From Scybalousia_A sp052170555 (GTDB lineage: Bacteria > Bacteroidota > Bacteroidia > Bacteroidales > P3), in NCBI GenBank assembly GCA_052170555.1, contig JBQNAI010000009.1:1-64000 (forward strand): 64,000 bases of DNA, read 5' to 3'. This document shows, one piece after another, positions 55,314 to 63,857 of this stretch (its first letter is position 1; the number at the start of each line of letters is the position of its first letter). The notes beneath the pieces are model-generated. The model did no database searches, had not been told where the DNA came from, and worked only from the letters and a program-made list of their open reading frames with translations. The translations under genes and the position numbers were made by a program.

Positions 55314-56075
55314 ATGAAAAAAATCTTAGTTGCAGTCGCAACAATCGTTTGTACTTTTGTTCTTAATGCACAGGAAAACAATCGTACAAATTCTTGCCAC
55401 GATACCATAAAAATTCGTTGTAACACAAGCAATACATGTTTTGAGATACGTAACCTACACCATTTCACAATAAGTTTGGGCTATGGGTTCTCTCTTTCTA
55501 ACGATCATGATGCTACACTAATCAATTACAAGTCCAACTCCAATCACAACTCTTCAATGCGACAGGGTATAGACTATCGTTTCGATTATGACTATGATTT
55601 TCAAAAAAATATGATGTTTGGAGCTATTTTCAATATGTACAACAGCTTTGATTCCTATTATATCAACAGTAAGAGTGTAGGGTCCTCCTCTGACGATCGT
55701 TGGGTATTCTATGTAGGTCCATCATTTGGCATTCACACTGATGTAGTCAAGGAACATTATACTTTTTTTGCAAAAGCGACTGCAGGCTTCATTAACTTCC
55801 GAAATGCACAACGTACGTTAGTCTCATCAACCGGTCCAACGGGAGTAATTACCGACCAAATCATTAGTACTACCTACAAAAAATTTACTTTGGGATATGG
55901 AGTTTTTGTAGGTATGAGTTATTATTGTAATCAATATTTTTCAATAGACGGAATGATTGGTTATCTCGGGGGAAATATTGACAAGTTGAAAACGACCGAT
56001 ACTTCAATAGATTTGAATAAAAGCGAAAATCTTTCACGTTTAAACATAAATGTAGGTATCAAAGTAAAGTTATAA
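55314..56075 (+). CDS. Outer-membrane beta-barrel protein
   Basis: A 253-residue exported protein. The signal peptide is MKKILVAVATIVCTFVLNA. The mature part has alternating aromatic and hydrophilic strands such as FTISLGYGFSLS, MMFGAIFNMYNSFDSYY and FTLGYGVFVGMSYYC, and ends INVGIKVKL, fitting a small eight-to-ten strand porin-like barrel. Four cysteines cluster just after the signal (CHDTIKIRCNTSNTC) together with one in the barrel, which is unusual for an outer-membrane barrel. No function can be assigned. Confidence 0.72.
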   Translation: MKKILVAVATIVCTFVLNAQENNRTNSCHDTIKIRCNTSNTCFEIRNLHHFTISLGYGFSLSNDHDATLINYKSNSNHNSSMRQGIDYRFDYDYDFQKNMMFGAIFNMYNSFDSYYINSKSVGSSSDDRWVFYVGPSFGIHTDVVKEHYTFFAKATAGFINFRNAQRTLVSSTGPTGVITDQIISTTYKKFTLGYGVFVGMSYYCNQYFSIDGMIGYLGGNIDKLKTTDTSIDLNKSENLSRLNINVGIKVKL

Positions 56076-56169
56076 TACATTATCTCTACTATTTTTAATA
56101 TAGTGGCACAATTTTGCAAATTTTTATTCTTACTATTATAGTATTATACTGTAAATCTGATACATCTTA

Positions 56170-57492
56170 ATGCAACGAAGTAAAATAAATTTTGTAAGTC
56201 TCGGCTGTTCTAAGAATACCGTAGATAGCGAATCTCTTGCTGGCAAATTGATTAGGGAGGGATTTTCGGTAGAATTCAACATGAAGACATCTTCTTTTGA
56301 TTTTGTGATTATCAATACCTGTGGTTTCATTGACAAAGCAAAAGAAGAATCTGTTAATACCATATTAGAATTTGTTAATTTACGAAAAAAACTTCACAAA
56401 AATTTCAAAATAATTGTCTATGGTTGTCTCGCTCACAGGTATAGAGAGGATTTGCGAGAAGAATTACAAGAAATAGATTACCTTTTTGGCATAATGCAAG
56501 ATGAGGAAATAATAAGAACAATTCTTTCTTGTAAACCGTACAATATGGGTATTATCCCTAACTATTGTACTTATACCAGAAAACTTTCTAATGCCAAACA
56601 TTATGCATATATCAAAATTTCAGAGGGTTGCGATCGAAAATGTTCTTTTTGTGCCATACCTCTAATCAAAGGGAAACACATATCACGTAAGATAGAAGAG
56701 ATTGTAGACGAGACTAACGAGTTGATCCGACAAGGAGTCAAAGAAATCATACTTATAGGTCAAGATACATCATATTACGGCTTGGATTTGTATGGCAAAA
56801 GACGTCTTTACGATTTATTGAAAGCCCTTTGCTGTACCAATATACATTGGATAAGATTACAATATTCATATCCCAATCAATTTCCTATGGAAATCCTTGA
56901 TCTAATGAATGAACAACCTAAAATTTGTCATTATTTAGATATGCCTTTGCAACATATCAACGATAGAATTTTAGCATCTATGAATCGCAACATTACATCC
57001 AATGAAATCATATCTTTGATTAACACCATAAGGAATAAAGTAAATAACATTGTTTTTCGTACTACTTTGATTGTCGGCTATCCCAGTGAAACACTATCTG
57101 AGTTTAAAGAGTTAAAACAGTTTATTAGTAAGATGCAATTTGACCGCATGGGAGCATTCACATATTCCAAGGAAGAAGGTACAAGGGCAGCTAAATTGAA
57201 TGACAACATAACTGAAAATGAGAAGCAACGTAGATTAGACGAATTAACAAGTATTCAACAAGAAATTTCTTTTAACCTCAACCAACAAAAAATTGGTAAA
57301 ATATTTGAGACGATTATTGATCGCAAAGAAGGAAATTATTTTATTGGACGCACAATGTACGACTCTCCTGAAGTAGATAATGAAGTTCTTGTTAAAGTAA
57401 CAGAAAATCCTACTATAAAAATAGGCGAATTTTATAATATTCAAATACTTGATGCTACAGAATTTGATATTTACGGGAGACTTGCCAAATAA
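56170..57492 (+). CDS. rimO: Ribosomal protein S12 methylthiotransferase RimO
   Basis: Adds a methylthio group to the S12 aspartate. Cluster cysteines of the UPF0004 domain are C13, C51 and C86; the radical SAM motif is CDRKCSFC (C154, C158, C161). The start SLGCSKNTVDSE and the ISEGCDRKCSFCAIP context are those of RimO rather than MiaB. The TRAM domain ends the 440 residues. A terminator hairpin follows at 57613. The gene stands alone before the hydrogenase operon. Confidence 0.95.
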   Translation: MQRSKINFVSLGCSKNTVDSESLAGKLIREGFSVEFNMKTSSFDFVIINTCGFIDKAKEESVNTILEFVNLRKKLHKNFKIIVYGCLAHRYREDLREELQEIDYLFGIMQDEEIIRTILSCKPYNMGIIPNYCTYTRKLSNAKHYAYIKISEGCDRKCSFCAIPLIKGKHISRKIEEIVDETNELIRQGVKEIILIGQDTSYYGLDLYGKRRLYDLLKALCCTNIHWIRLQYSYPNQFPMEILDLMNEQPKICHYLDMPLQHINDRILASMNRNITSNEIISLINTIRNKVNNIVFRTTLIVGYPSETLSEFKELKQFISKMQFDRMGAFTYSKEEGTRAAKLNDNITENEKQRRLDELTSIQQEISFNLNQQKIGKIFETIIDRKEGNYFIGRTMYDSPEVDNEVLVKVTENPTIKIGEFYNIQILDATEFDIYGRLAK

Positions 57493-57496
57493 ATGT

Positions 57497-57587
57497 TTAA
57501 GACATAAAGTAAATACAGTGCCACTTTGTAAAATTAAAGTGTGAGATTAATAAATTCTTTCTTGACTTTGTTTTCGTAAAATGGCAC
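57497..57587. repeat. 21-bp periodic array K
   Basis: Cores GTGCCAC (57518), GTGTGAG (57539), TCTTGAC (57560) and ATGGCAC (57581) are exactly 21 bp apart; TTAAGAC at 57497 is a fifth in phase, just after the rimO stop. The first and last clear cores are inverted mates (AGTGCCA and TGGCACT). Confidence 0.78.
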
Positions 57588-57612
57588 TATATTCATTTTA
57601 ATTAAAATGGTA

Positions 57613-57650
57613 AAAATGCTAAGATTGGAAATAAAGATTAGCATTTTTTT
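57613..57650 (+). terminator. Intrinsic terminator upstream of the hydrogenase operon
   Basis: AAAATGCTAA (57613-57622) pairs with TTAGCATTTT (57638-57647), followed by a T-run. It probably ends the rimO transcript after array K. Confidence 0.75.
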
Positions 57651-57670
57651 GTTATATTCAAAAAAAAAAG

Positions 57671-57678
57671 TAATTTTG
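57671..57678 (+). promoter_or_regulatory. -7 promoter element of the hydrogenase operon
   Basis: TAATTTTG followed by C, giving a leader of about 57 bases before the ATG at 57740. Confidence 0.65.
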
Positions 57679-57739
57679 CAGCCAAATGAAATGTTAAACT
57701 AAAGGACACAATTATTAACAAATTAATACATTTTTTTAT

Positions 57740-58081
57740 ATGGCACGAATTAAAGTATTGTCTGACCTACAGACAATTAAAAAGGTTGCCTACGATAAAA
57801 TGACCACTCGCATCAAAGGTAATGCTATTGGGTTACCGCAAATCAGAGTTGTTATGGCTACCTCAGGTATCGTATCAGGCGCCAAGGAAATTTTTGATTA
57901 CATTCTAGAACAAGCAGACTTAAAAGGATTAGATGTAGTTGTCACTCAAACAGGCAGTATTGCAAAAGGCAATGCCCAACCTGTCGTTGTAGAAGTTGCA
58001 TTATCAAACCAAAAGGTTCTAGTTTTTGAGAATGTTGACAAAAAGAAAGTCAACGAAATACTCAATGCAATAAAAATTTAG
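57740..58081 (+). CDS. Cysteine-free thioredoxin-like ferredoxin-fold protein, HydD-like
   Basis: A 113-residue protein opening the hydrogenase operon. From about residue 34 it parallels the N-terminal thioredoxin-like [2Fe-2S] domain of its neighbour HydB: IRVVMATSGIVSGAKEI against VCGGTGC, and VTQTGSIAKGNAQPVVV against LTGCFGFCEKGPIV. Every cluster cysteine is replaced, with S73 and G77 in place of HydB C48 and C52, and the whole protein has no cysteine. It therefore cannot bind an iron-sulfur cluster in this way. Its place matches the small cofactor-free HydD subunit of some electron-bifurcating hydrogenases (Acetobacterium woodii type); that equivalence is inferred. Residues 1-33 are an additional helical, basic N terminus. 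Confidence 0.7.
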   Translation: MARIKVLSDLQTIKKVAYDKMTTRIKGNAIGLPQIRVVMATSGIVSGAKEIFDYILEQADLKGLDVVVTQTGSIAKGNAQPVVVEVALSNQKVLVFENVDKKKVNEILNAIKI

Positions 58082-58139
58082 AGTTGTTAAACAACATAGT
58101 TATTAATCCATAAATAAAAGTATTTAAGGAGATTTTGAT

Positions 58140-59933
58140 ATGATTAAATACAAAATGCATATCCTTGTCTGCGGAGGTACTGGTTGTAGTGCTTCTTTAA
58201 GTAATCAAATAATGAAAAATTTAAAAGATAATCTTGTAGATAAGGGATTGGAAAACGATGTTCAGGTTATTCTAACAGGCTGTTTCGGTTTTTGTGAAAA
58301 AGGTCCTATCGTTAAAATAATGCCTGATAACACTTTTTATACCGAAGTAAAACCTGAGGACGCAAAAGAAATCATTGAAGAACATATTATAAAGGGTAGA
58401 AAAGTAAATCGCCTACTTTATTGTGACCCTGAAACAAAGGAACATATAGCAGACTCAAAACATATGGGGTTCTATAAAAAACAATTGCGGATCGCCCTTC
58501 GCAACTGTGGTTTTATTGATCCTGAAAATATTGAAGAATATATTGCCAATGATGGCTATGAGGCATTAGCTAAATGTTTGACAGAGCACTCTCCCGAACA
58601 AGTTATTGATATCATAAAAAAATCAGGTCTTCGTGGTAGAGGCGGAGCAGGATTTCCTACCGGTATCAAATGGGAGATTGCTTCCCAAAATCATGCTGAC
58701 CAAAAATACATTGTTTGCAATGCTGACGAAGGAGATCCGGGAGCTTTCATGGACAGGAGTATATTGGAGGGTGATCCCAACAGTATTATCGAAGCTATGG
58801 CAATAGGTGGTTATGCTATAGGTGCAAGTAAAGGACTGGTTTACATACGTGCTGAATATCCATTAGCCATTCATAGATTGCAAATTGCAATAAATCAGGC
58901 CAGAGAGTATGGTCTCCTTGGTAAAAATATATTTAGTTCTAATTTTAACTTCGATATTGAATTGCGCTACGGTGCTGGGGCATTTGTTTGCGGAGAAGAA
59001 ACAGCACTTATTCATTCTATGGAGGGCAAACGCGGAGAACCTACATTCAAACCGCCATTCCCCGCACAGAGTGGTTATTTAGAAAAACCTACCAACGTAA
59101 ATAATGTAGAAACTTTTGCAAATATACCTATTATCATATTAAAAGGTGCTGATTGGTTTTCATCTATTGGTACAGAAAAATCCAAGGGGACAAAAGTCTT
59201 CGCACTTGCAGGACAAATTAACAATGTTGGGCTAATTGAAATTCCTATGGGGACAACGCTGAGGGAGATTATATATGAGATTGGAGGAGGAATAAAAAAT
59301 GGAAAAAAGTTTAAGGCGGTTCAAACGGGTGGTCCGTCTGGTGGATGCCTAACAGAGAAACATCTTGATGTTGCTATTGATTATGACTCTTTGATGGCAG
59401 CTGGTTCTATGATGGGTTCTGGCGGTATGGTTGTGATGGACGAAACCTCGTGCATGGTTTCTATTGCCAAATTTTATCTTGATTTTACTGTGGAGGAGTC
59501 TTGTGGCAAATGTACACCGTGTCGTATTGGTAACAAACGTCTTTACGAAATTCTTGAAAAGATAACACAGGGTAAAGGAACAATGGAAGATTTAGATAAC
59601 TTGCGTAACTTATCAAAGGTTATAAAAGATACAGCTCTTTGTGGACTTGGTCAGACTTCTCCCAATCCAGTACTTTCTACAATTGATAATTTTTGGGATG
59701 AATACGTTGAACACGTTCGAGAACATAAATGTCGTGCCGGTGTTTGTAAGGCTTTGATGAAGTATGAGATAGAACAAGAAATCTGTGTCGGCTGTACAGC
59801 TTGTGCTCGTAACTGTCCTGTCAATGCAATAACTGGAGAAAGAAAATCTCCACACTTTATAAATCAGGAAGTTTGCATAAAGTGTGGTACTTGTATAGAA
59901 AAATGTAAATTTAGTGCAATCAGTATTAAGTAA
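58140..59933 (+). CDS. hydB: Hydrogenase subunit HydB (NuoF-like, NADH- and flavin-binding)
   Basis: The NAD(H)-reacting subunit of a trimeric or tetrameric [FeFe] hydrogenase. The 597 residues carry: an N-terminal thioredoxin-like [2Fe-2S] domain (C11, C16, C48, C52); a NuoF core with FMN/NADH site GRGGAGFPTGIKW at 166-178 and GAFVCGEETAL at 280-290; the [4Fe-4S] motif SCGKCTPC with C455, C458, C461 and C501; an extra CRAGVC pair (531, 536); and a C-terminal two-cluster ferredoxin (C549-C559 and C579-C589). This layout is that of bifurcating HydB, and distinguishes it from complex I NuoF. A Shine-Dalgarno-like AAGGAGA lies upstream. Confidence 0.92.
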   Translation: MIKYKMHILVCGGTGCSASLSNQIMKNLKDNLVDKGLENDVQVILTGCFGFCEKGPIVKIMPDNTFYTEVKPEDAKEIIEEHIIKGRKVNRLLYCDPETKEHIADSKHMGFYKKQLRIALRNCGFIDPENIEEYIANDGYEALAKCLTEHSPEQVIDIIKKSGLRGRGGAGFPTGIKWEIASQNHADQKYIVCNADEGDPGAFMDRSILEGDPNSIIEAMAIGGYAIGASKGLVYIRAEYPLAIHRLQIAINQAREYGLLGKNIFSSNFNFDIELRYGAGAFVCGEETALIHSMEGKRGEPTFKPPFPAQSGYLEKPTNVNNVETFANIPIIILKGADWFSSIGTEKSKGTKVFALAGQINNVGLIEIPMGTTLREIIYEIGGGIKNGKKFKAVQTGGPSGGCLTEKHLDVAIDYDSLMAAGSMMGSGGMVVMDETSCMVSIAKFYLDFTVEESCGKCTPCRIGNKRLYEILEKITQGKGTMEDLDNLRNLSKVIKDTALCGLGQTSPNPVLSTIDNFWDEYVEHVREHKCRAGVCKALMKYEIEQEICVGCTACARNCPVNAITGERKSPHFINQEVCIKCGTCIEKCKFSAISIK

Positions 59934-59950
59934 TAAGGAGGGATAGTACA

Positions 59951-61729
59951 ATGGAACAAATAGTAAATTTAACAATAGATAACAAATCCGTTCAAGTTCC
60001 TCAAGGAACATCCATATTGAGAGCTGCTGCTTCCGTAGGAGTTAAGATACCGACATTGTGTTATTATGAACTAAAAGGACAGAATATAGAAAATCGTCCG
60101 GGTGCATGTCGCGTTTGCGTAGTTGAAATAGAGGGGAGAAGAAATCTTGCACCAGCTTGTGCAACTGATGTAATGGAAGGCATAGTTGTACATACTCATT
60201 CATTAAGAGTCGTGAATGCACGAAGAACAATAGTAGAATTAATGCTATCCGACCATCCTGCTTCATGTTTAACTTGTGCAAAAAGTGGTAAATGTGAGTT
60301 ACAGACATTAGCACAAGAACTTGGAATAAGAGATATTACATTCAAAGGGGAGCAATCTACATACAGAAAAGATTTGTCTCCCGCTATTATAAGGGATGTC
60401 AATAAATGTATAATGTGTCGTCGTTGCGAAACTGTTTGTAATAAATTACAAACAGTAGGAGCCCTATCTACTGTAAACAGAGGCTTTATGGCAGTAGTTG
60501 CAACAGCTTTCGAACAAGATTTAGCCAAAAGTCCTTGCGTTATGTGTGGTCAGTGCATTCAAGCATGTCCCGTTGGTGCTTTGGCAGAAGTAGATAATAC
60601 ACGCCAAGTCATAAATGCTATATGCGATCCGAAGAAAACTGTCGTTGTACAAACAGCTCCAGCGGTCAGAGTTGCAATTGGTGAGGAATTTGGTCTGACA
60701 CCAGGAACACGAGTTACCGGAAAAATGGTAGCAGCACTAAGAAGGATAGGTTTTGATTATGTATTTGATACAGATTTTGCAGCGGATCTTACAATAATGG
60801 AAGAAGGTACCGAGATGTTAGGACGCATTGAAAAGTATATGAAAGGAGATAAAAATGTAAAATTACCTATAATGACTTCATGTTGCCCAGGCTGGGTTAA
60901 CTTCTTTGAAACTTATTATCCTGATATGTTAGATATACCATCAACTGCTAAATCTCCGATGCAGATGTTCGGTGCCATTGCAAAAAGTTACTGGGTTGAA
61001 AAATTGGGTATCAAACGTGAGGATATGGTTGTAGTAAGTATTATGCCATGCGTAGCAAAGAAATTTGAATGTCAAAGAAACGAATTCAAGGTTGATGGCA
61101 ATCCTGATGTAGATTATTCATTAACCACACGAGAGTTGGCTGAATTAATCAAGCAGTTCAATATCGATTTCAATACTCTACCAAATGAAGATTTTGACCG
61201 TCCTCTTGGAGAAAGTACAGGAGCAGGAGTCATCTTTGGTTCTACTGGTGGCGTTATTGAGGCTGCAACCCGTACAGCCTATGAACTGTTTACAGGTAAG
61301 AATTTATCAAATGTTAATTTCACTGAATTACGAGGTATGGAAGGTGTCAGGGAAACAACCATTGATTTCAACGGTACTCCTATACATATTGGAATTGCAC
61401 ATGGTCTGGGTAATGCCAGAAAGCTTCTTGACAGAGTAAAAGAAGGCAAAGAACTGTTTCATGCTATCGAAGTAATGGCTTGTCCTGGTGGTTGCGTAGG
61501 TGGAGCAGGACAACCTTATCATCATGGAGATTTTTCCAAGGTAGAGAAACGTTTCAAGGCAATCTACGACGAAGATGAGGAAAAACCTTTACGTAAATCT
61601 CATGAAAATCCTTATATCCAACAGCTTTACAAAGAATATTTAGGACAACCTTGTGGTGAAAAGTCACATCACCTACTTCACACTCATTATTTTGATAAAT
61701 CTGGTAAGGTTGAATTTGTTAAGGAGTAA
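59951..61729 (+). CDS. hydA: [FeFe] hydrogenase catalytic subunit HydA (group A, bifurcating type)
   Basis: Catalyses reversible proton reduction, using NADH and reduced ferredoxin when complexed with HydB and HydC. The 592 residues contain: an N-terminal plant-type [2Fe-2S] domain (C37, C53, C56, C70); a His/Cys [4Fe-4S] site (H102, C106, C109, C115); a two-[4Fe-4S] ferredoxin domain (C153-C163 and C196-C206); and the H-cluster motifs TSCCPGW at 309-315, MPCVAKKFE at 365-373 and MACPGGC at 509-515. The third motif continues VGGAGQP where GGGQP is usual. A strong ribosome-binding site (AGGAGGGA) precedes it. The maturases HydE, HydF and HydG are not in this window. Confidence 0.96.
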   Translation: MEQIVNLTIDNKSVQVPQGTSILRAAASVGVKIPTLCYYELKGQNIENRPGACRVCVVEIEGRRNLAPACATDVMEGIVVHTHSLRVVNARRTIVELMLSDHPASCLTCAKSGKCELQTLAQELGIRDITFKGEQSTYRKDLSPAIIRDVNKCIMCRRCETVCNKLQTVGALSTVNRGFMAVVATAFEQDLAKSPCVMCGQCIQACPVGALAEVDNTRQVINAICDPKKTVVVQTAPAVRVAIGEEFGLTPGTRVTGKMVAALRRIGFDYVFDTDFAADLTIMEEGTEMLGRIEKYMKGDKNVKLPIMTSCCPGWVNFFETYYPDMLDIPSTAKSPMQMFGAIAKSYWVEKLGIKREDMVVVSIMPCVAKKFECQRNEFKVDGNPDVDYSLTTRELAELIKQFNIDFNTLPNEDFDRPLGESTGAGVIFGSTGGVIEAATRTAYELFTGKNLSNVNFTELRGMEGVRETTIDFNGTPIHIGIAHGLGNARKLLDRVKEGKELFHAIEVMACPGGCVGGAGQPYHHGDFSKVEKRFKAIYDEDEEKPLRKSHENPYIQQLYKEYLGQPCGEKSHHLLHTHYFDKSGKVEFVKE

Positions 61730-61760
61730 ATTTTGTTTAACTTTTAATACATTTACAAAA

Positions 61761-62240
61761 ATGGCAAAAGTAAAATTAGATGACAATAAGATACAAAAGA
61801 TTAAAAATATTTGTGCTTCACACAATAATGAGGCTGGAGAAGCTATCAATATTTTGCATGAAGTACAAAATACATTTGGTTATCTCCCTGCGGAAGTGCA
61901 GGAATTGATTGCAGAACAAGTCCATGTTTCTGTTGCACATATTTATGGTATTGTTACGTTCTATTCGTTTTTCACAATGATACCTAAGGGAGAACATCCT
62001 ATAAGCGTTTGCCTTGGTACAGCTTGTTATGTCCGTGGTAGTGAAAAGATTCTCAACGAATTCAAACGACAACTCGGTATCGGCATAGGAGAAACAACCA
62101 CAGACGGAAAATTCTCAATCAATTGTCTTCGTTGTGTGGGAGCTTGTGGACTTGCACCTGTTGCTTTAGTAGGAGATAAGGTTTATGGTAAGATTACGGT
62201 AGAACAGGTCAAAGATATTATTGCGGAGTACAAAAATTAA
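61761..62240 (+). CDS. hydC: Hydrogenase subunit HydC (NuoE-like, [2Fe-2S])
   Basis: The small electron-transfer subunit of the hydrogenase. The 159 residues have an N-terminal helical bundle and a thioredoxin-like domain with the NuoE cluster ligands C84 and C89 in CLGTAC, and C125 and C129 in CVGAC. The frame is open back to 61653 inside hydA, but the ATG at 61761 (MAKVKLDDNKIQ) starts the conserved protein, 31 bp after hydA. Operon order HydD-like, HydB, HydA, HydC. Confidence 0.93.
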   Translation: MAKVKLDDNKIQKIKNICASHNNEAGEAINILHEVQNTFGYLPAEVQELIAEQVHVSVAHIYGIVTFYSFFTMIPKGEHPISVCLGTACYVRGSEKILNEFKRQLGIGIGETTTDGKFSINCLRCVGACGLAPVALVGDKVYGKITVEQVKDIIAEYKN

Positions 62241-62270
62241 CTCTTTCATTATTCTAATAATATTATTATA

Positions 62271-62310
62271 GGGGGAAAGTACCTTAATTAAAGGTTGTCT
62301 TTCCCCCTTA
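62271..62310 (+). terminator. Hairpin ending the hydrogenase operon
   Basis: GGGGGAAAG (62271-62279) pairs with CTTTCCCCC (62299-62307), with a nested ACCTT/AAGGT stem. The T-tract is weak (TTAGTTTCTG). Confidence 0.65.
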
Positions 62311-62417
62311 GTTTCTGTTATATTAGAGTATATCTGTAACCTTGTATTTTGAAAATATTTTTTCACCTAATTTAATTTTTATTAGTTCTATTCCATTTAT
62401 TAATTCCTCATTCTAAT

Positions 62418-62487
62418 GTCCCACTTCATTAGACTAATGTTGCACATTAGTAAATCCTTGTCACACACTAATTTTTCAATTTGCCAT
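62418..62487. repeat. 21-bp periodic array L
   Basis: Cores GTCCCAC (62418), GTTGCAC (62439), GTCACAC (62460) and TTGCCAT (62481) are exactly 21 bp apart with 14-bp spacers such as TTCATTAGACTAAT and ATTAGTAAATCCTT. All read in one direction, so they do not form a core-core hairpin. The remaining 62.5-62.8 kb stretch shows no gene. Confidence 0.77.
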
Positions 62488-62821
62488 TTAACGATTTCAA
62501 TATTACGATTCATTTTGACAGTTATTATAAAAAATATAAAAGAATCAAAAATCCAATATACAAAAATATGTTTACTTGAATTGAAATCTAACATTATATT
62601 ACTGAAAGAAACGTATAAATCATTAAACTAATAATTTAGGTTTTTTAAAGATAATATTTATTAAATTAAAAAAATATTACAAAAGAAAAAAATAAATATC
62701 AATACGGCAGAATTATTTACTGCGACGATAATTTAACACCTCAACCCCAAAAAAACAATAAGAAAAAACATACTAAACACAATGAAGGCTAGGAAATAAT
62801 AAATGACATAGTTTTTTTTTG

Positions 62822-62829
62822 TATTTTTG
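62822..62829 (+). promoter_or_regulatory. -7 promoter element of the RluA-type gene
   Basis: TATTTTTG followed by C, 53 bases before the ATG at 62883. Confidence 0.55.
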
Positions 62830-62882
62830 CAGACCATTCCATATTTATCAAAAAGTCTGTGAAACAAAAAAATACTGAGTAT

Positions 62883-63599
62883 ATGAAAGAAGATATTATG
62901 ACAAGTATTGAAAATCAGATCTTGTATGAAGATAATCATATGGTTATTATAAACAAAAAGAGTTCGCAAATAGTTCACGCTGATAAAACAAAAGATCAAA
63001 GCATGGACGAACTAATTAAAATCTATCTGAAAGAGAAATATAATAAGCCCGGCAATGTATTCATTGGAGTTGTACATAGATTGGATAGACCCGTAAGTGG
63101 TGCTGTCATTTTCGCTAAAACATCCAAGGCATTAACAAGATTGAACGAAATGATAAAAAATCATGAAATTAGAAAGATATATTGGGCAATAACTCGCAAC
63201 ACTCCTCCAAAACAGTCCGAGACTCTAAAAAACTACATTCTAAAAAATGAAAAAAATAATAAATCTTACATCACAAAGAATGTAAATCGTGGTCTTTATG
63301 CCGAACTTTCTTATACAGTTATTGCAAAAAGCAATTATTACAACTTGTTAGAAATTCATTTAGCCACAGGTCGTCACCACCAAATTAGATTGCAATTAGC
63401 AAATATTGGGTGTCCCATCAAAGGAGATTTGAAATACGGTTTTGTTCGTAGCAACCAAATTGCCAGCATATCTCTTCATGCTCGCAAATTGGAATTTATT
63501 CATCCTATAAGCAAAGAATTTATATCTATTGTTGCTCCATGTCCTACCGAATCATTATGGCAATACTTTGAAAACGCCCTATCAAATAATAATTATTAA
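62883..63599 (+). CDS. RluA-family pseudouridine synthase
   Basis: A 238-residue rRNA or tRNA pseudouridine synthase without an S4 domain. The catalytic aspartate D68 lies in HRLDRPVSG, and the second motif TGRHHQIRLQL and GCPIKGDLKYG are intact. The exact RNA target cannot be told. The start is one of two close ATGs (62883 or 62898, MTSIENQILYED); a GTG at 62859 is also in frame. It contrasts with the degenerate paralog at 18550. Confidence 0.9.
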   Translation: MKEDIMTSIENQILYEDNHMVIINKKSSQIVHADKTKDQSMDELIKIYLKEKYNKPGNVFIGVVHRLDRPVSGAVIFAKTSKALTRLNEMIKNHEIRKIYWAITRNTPPKQSETLKNYILKNEKNNKSYITKNVNRGLYAELSYTVIAKSNYYNLLEIHLATGRHHQIRLQLANIGCPIKGDLKYGFVRSNQIASISLHARKLEFIHPISKEFISIVAPCPTESLWQYFENALSNNNY

Positions 63600-63719
63600 A
63601 AAAATATTCTCAATACCAATACCTTACCAATTACAACGACGCTACCATCTAAGGAAAATTATAAACAGTTAGGTTTTTATCTAAGCTATAATAATTGATA
63701 CACTTGTGTCAAAAGGATT

Positions 63720-63810
63720 GTAGGAAAAGAATTTATTAATGTCAGGCATCAATAAATTCTTTTTTCCATTTAGTAAAATAAAGTGGAACAACAATAAAAT
63801 CAATTGAGAA
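63720..63810. repeat. 21-bp periodic array M
   Basis: GTAGGAA (63720), GTCAGGC (63741), TTTTCCA (63762), GTGGAAC (63783) and TTGAGAA (63804) share the 21-bp grid. The spacers AAGAATTTATTAAT, ATCAATAAATTCTT and TTTAGTAAAATAAA repeat those of other arrays even where cores are weak. The last unit overlaps the expected -33 region of the helicase promoter. Confidence 0.62.
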
Positions 63811-63818
63811 AAAATTAG

Positions 63819-63826
63819 TATCTTTG
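63819..63826 (+). promoter_or_regulatory. -7 promoter element of the helicase gene
   Basis: TATCTTTG followed by C, 31 bases before the ATG at 63858. Confidence 0.6.
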
Positions 63827-63857
63827 CAGTCTTAATCATAAGAATCTATAAAAGATA

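Noticed and set aside
61653..61760. Longer N terminus for HydC
   Set aside because: It lies inside hydA and bears no family similarity; the ATG at 61761 starts the conserved protein.
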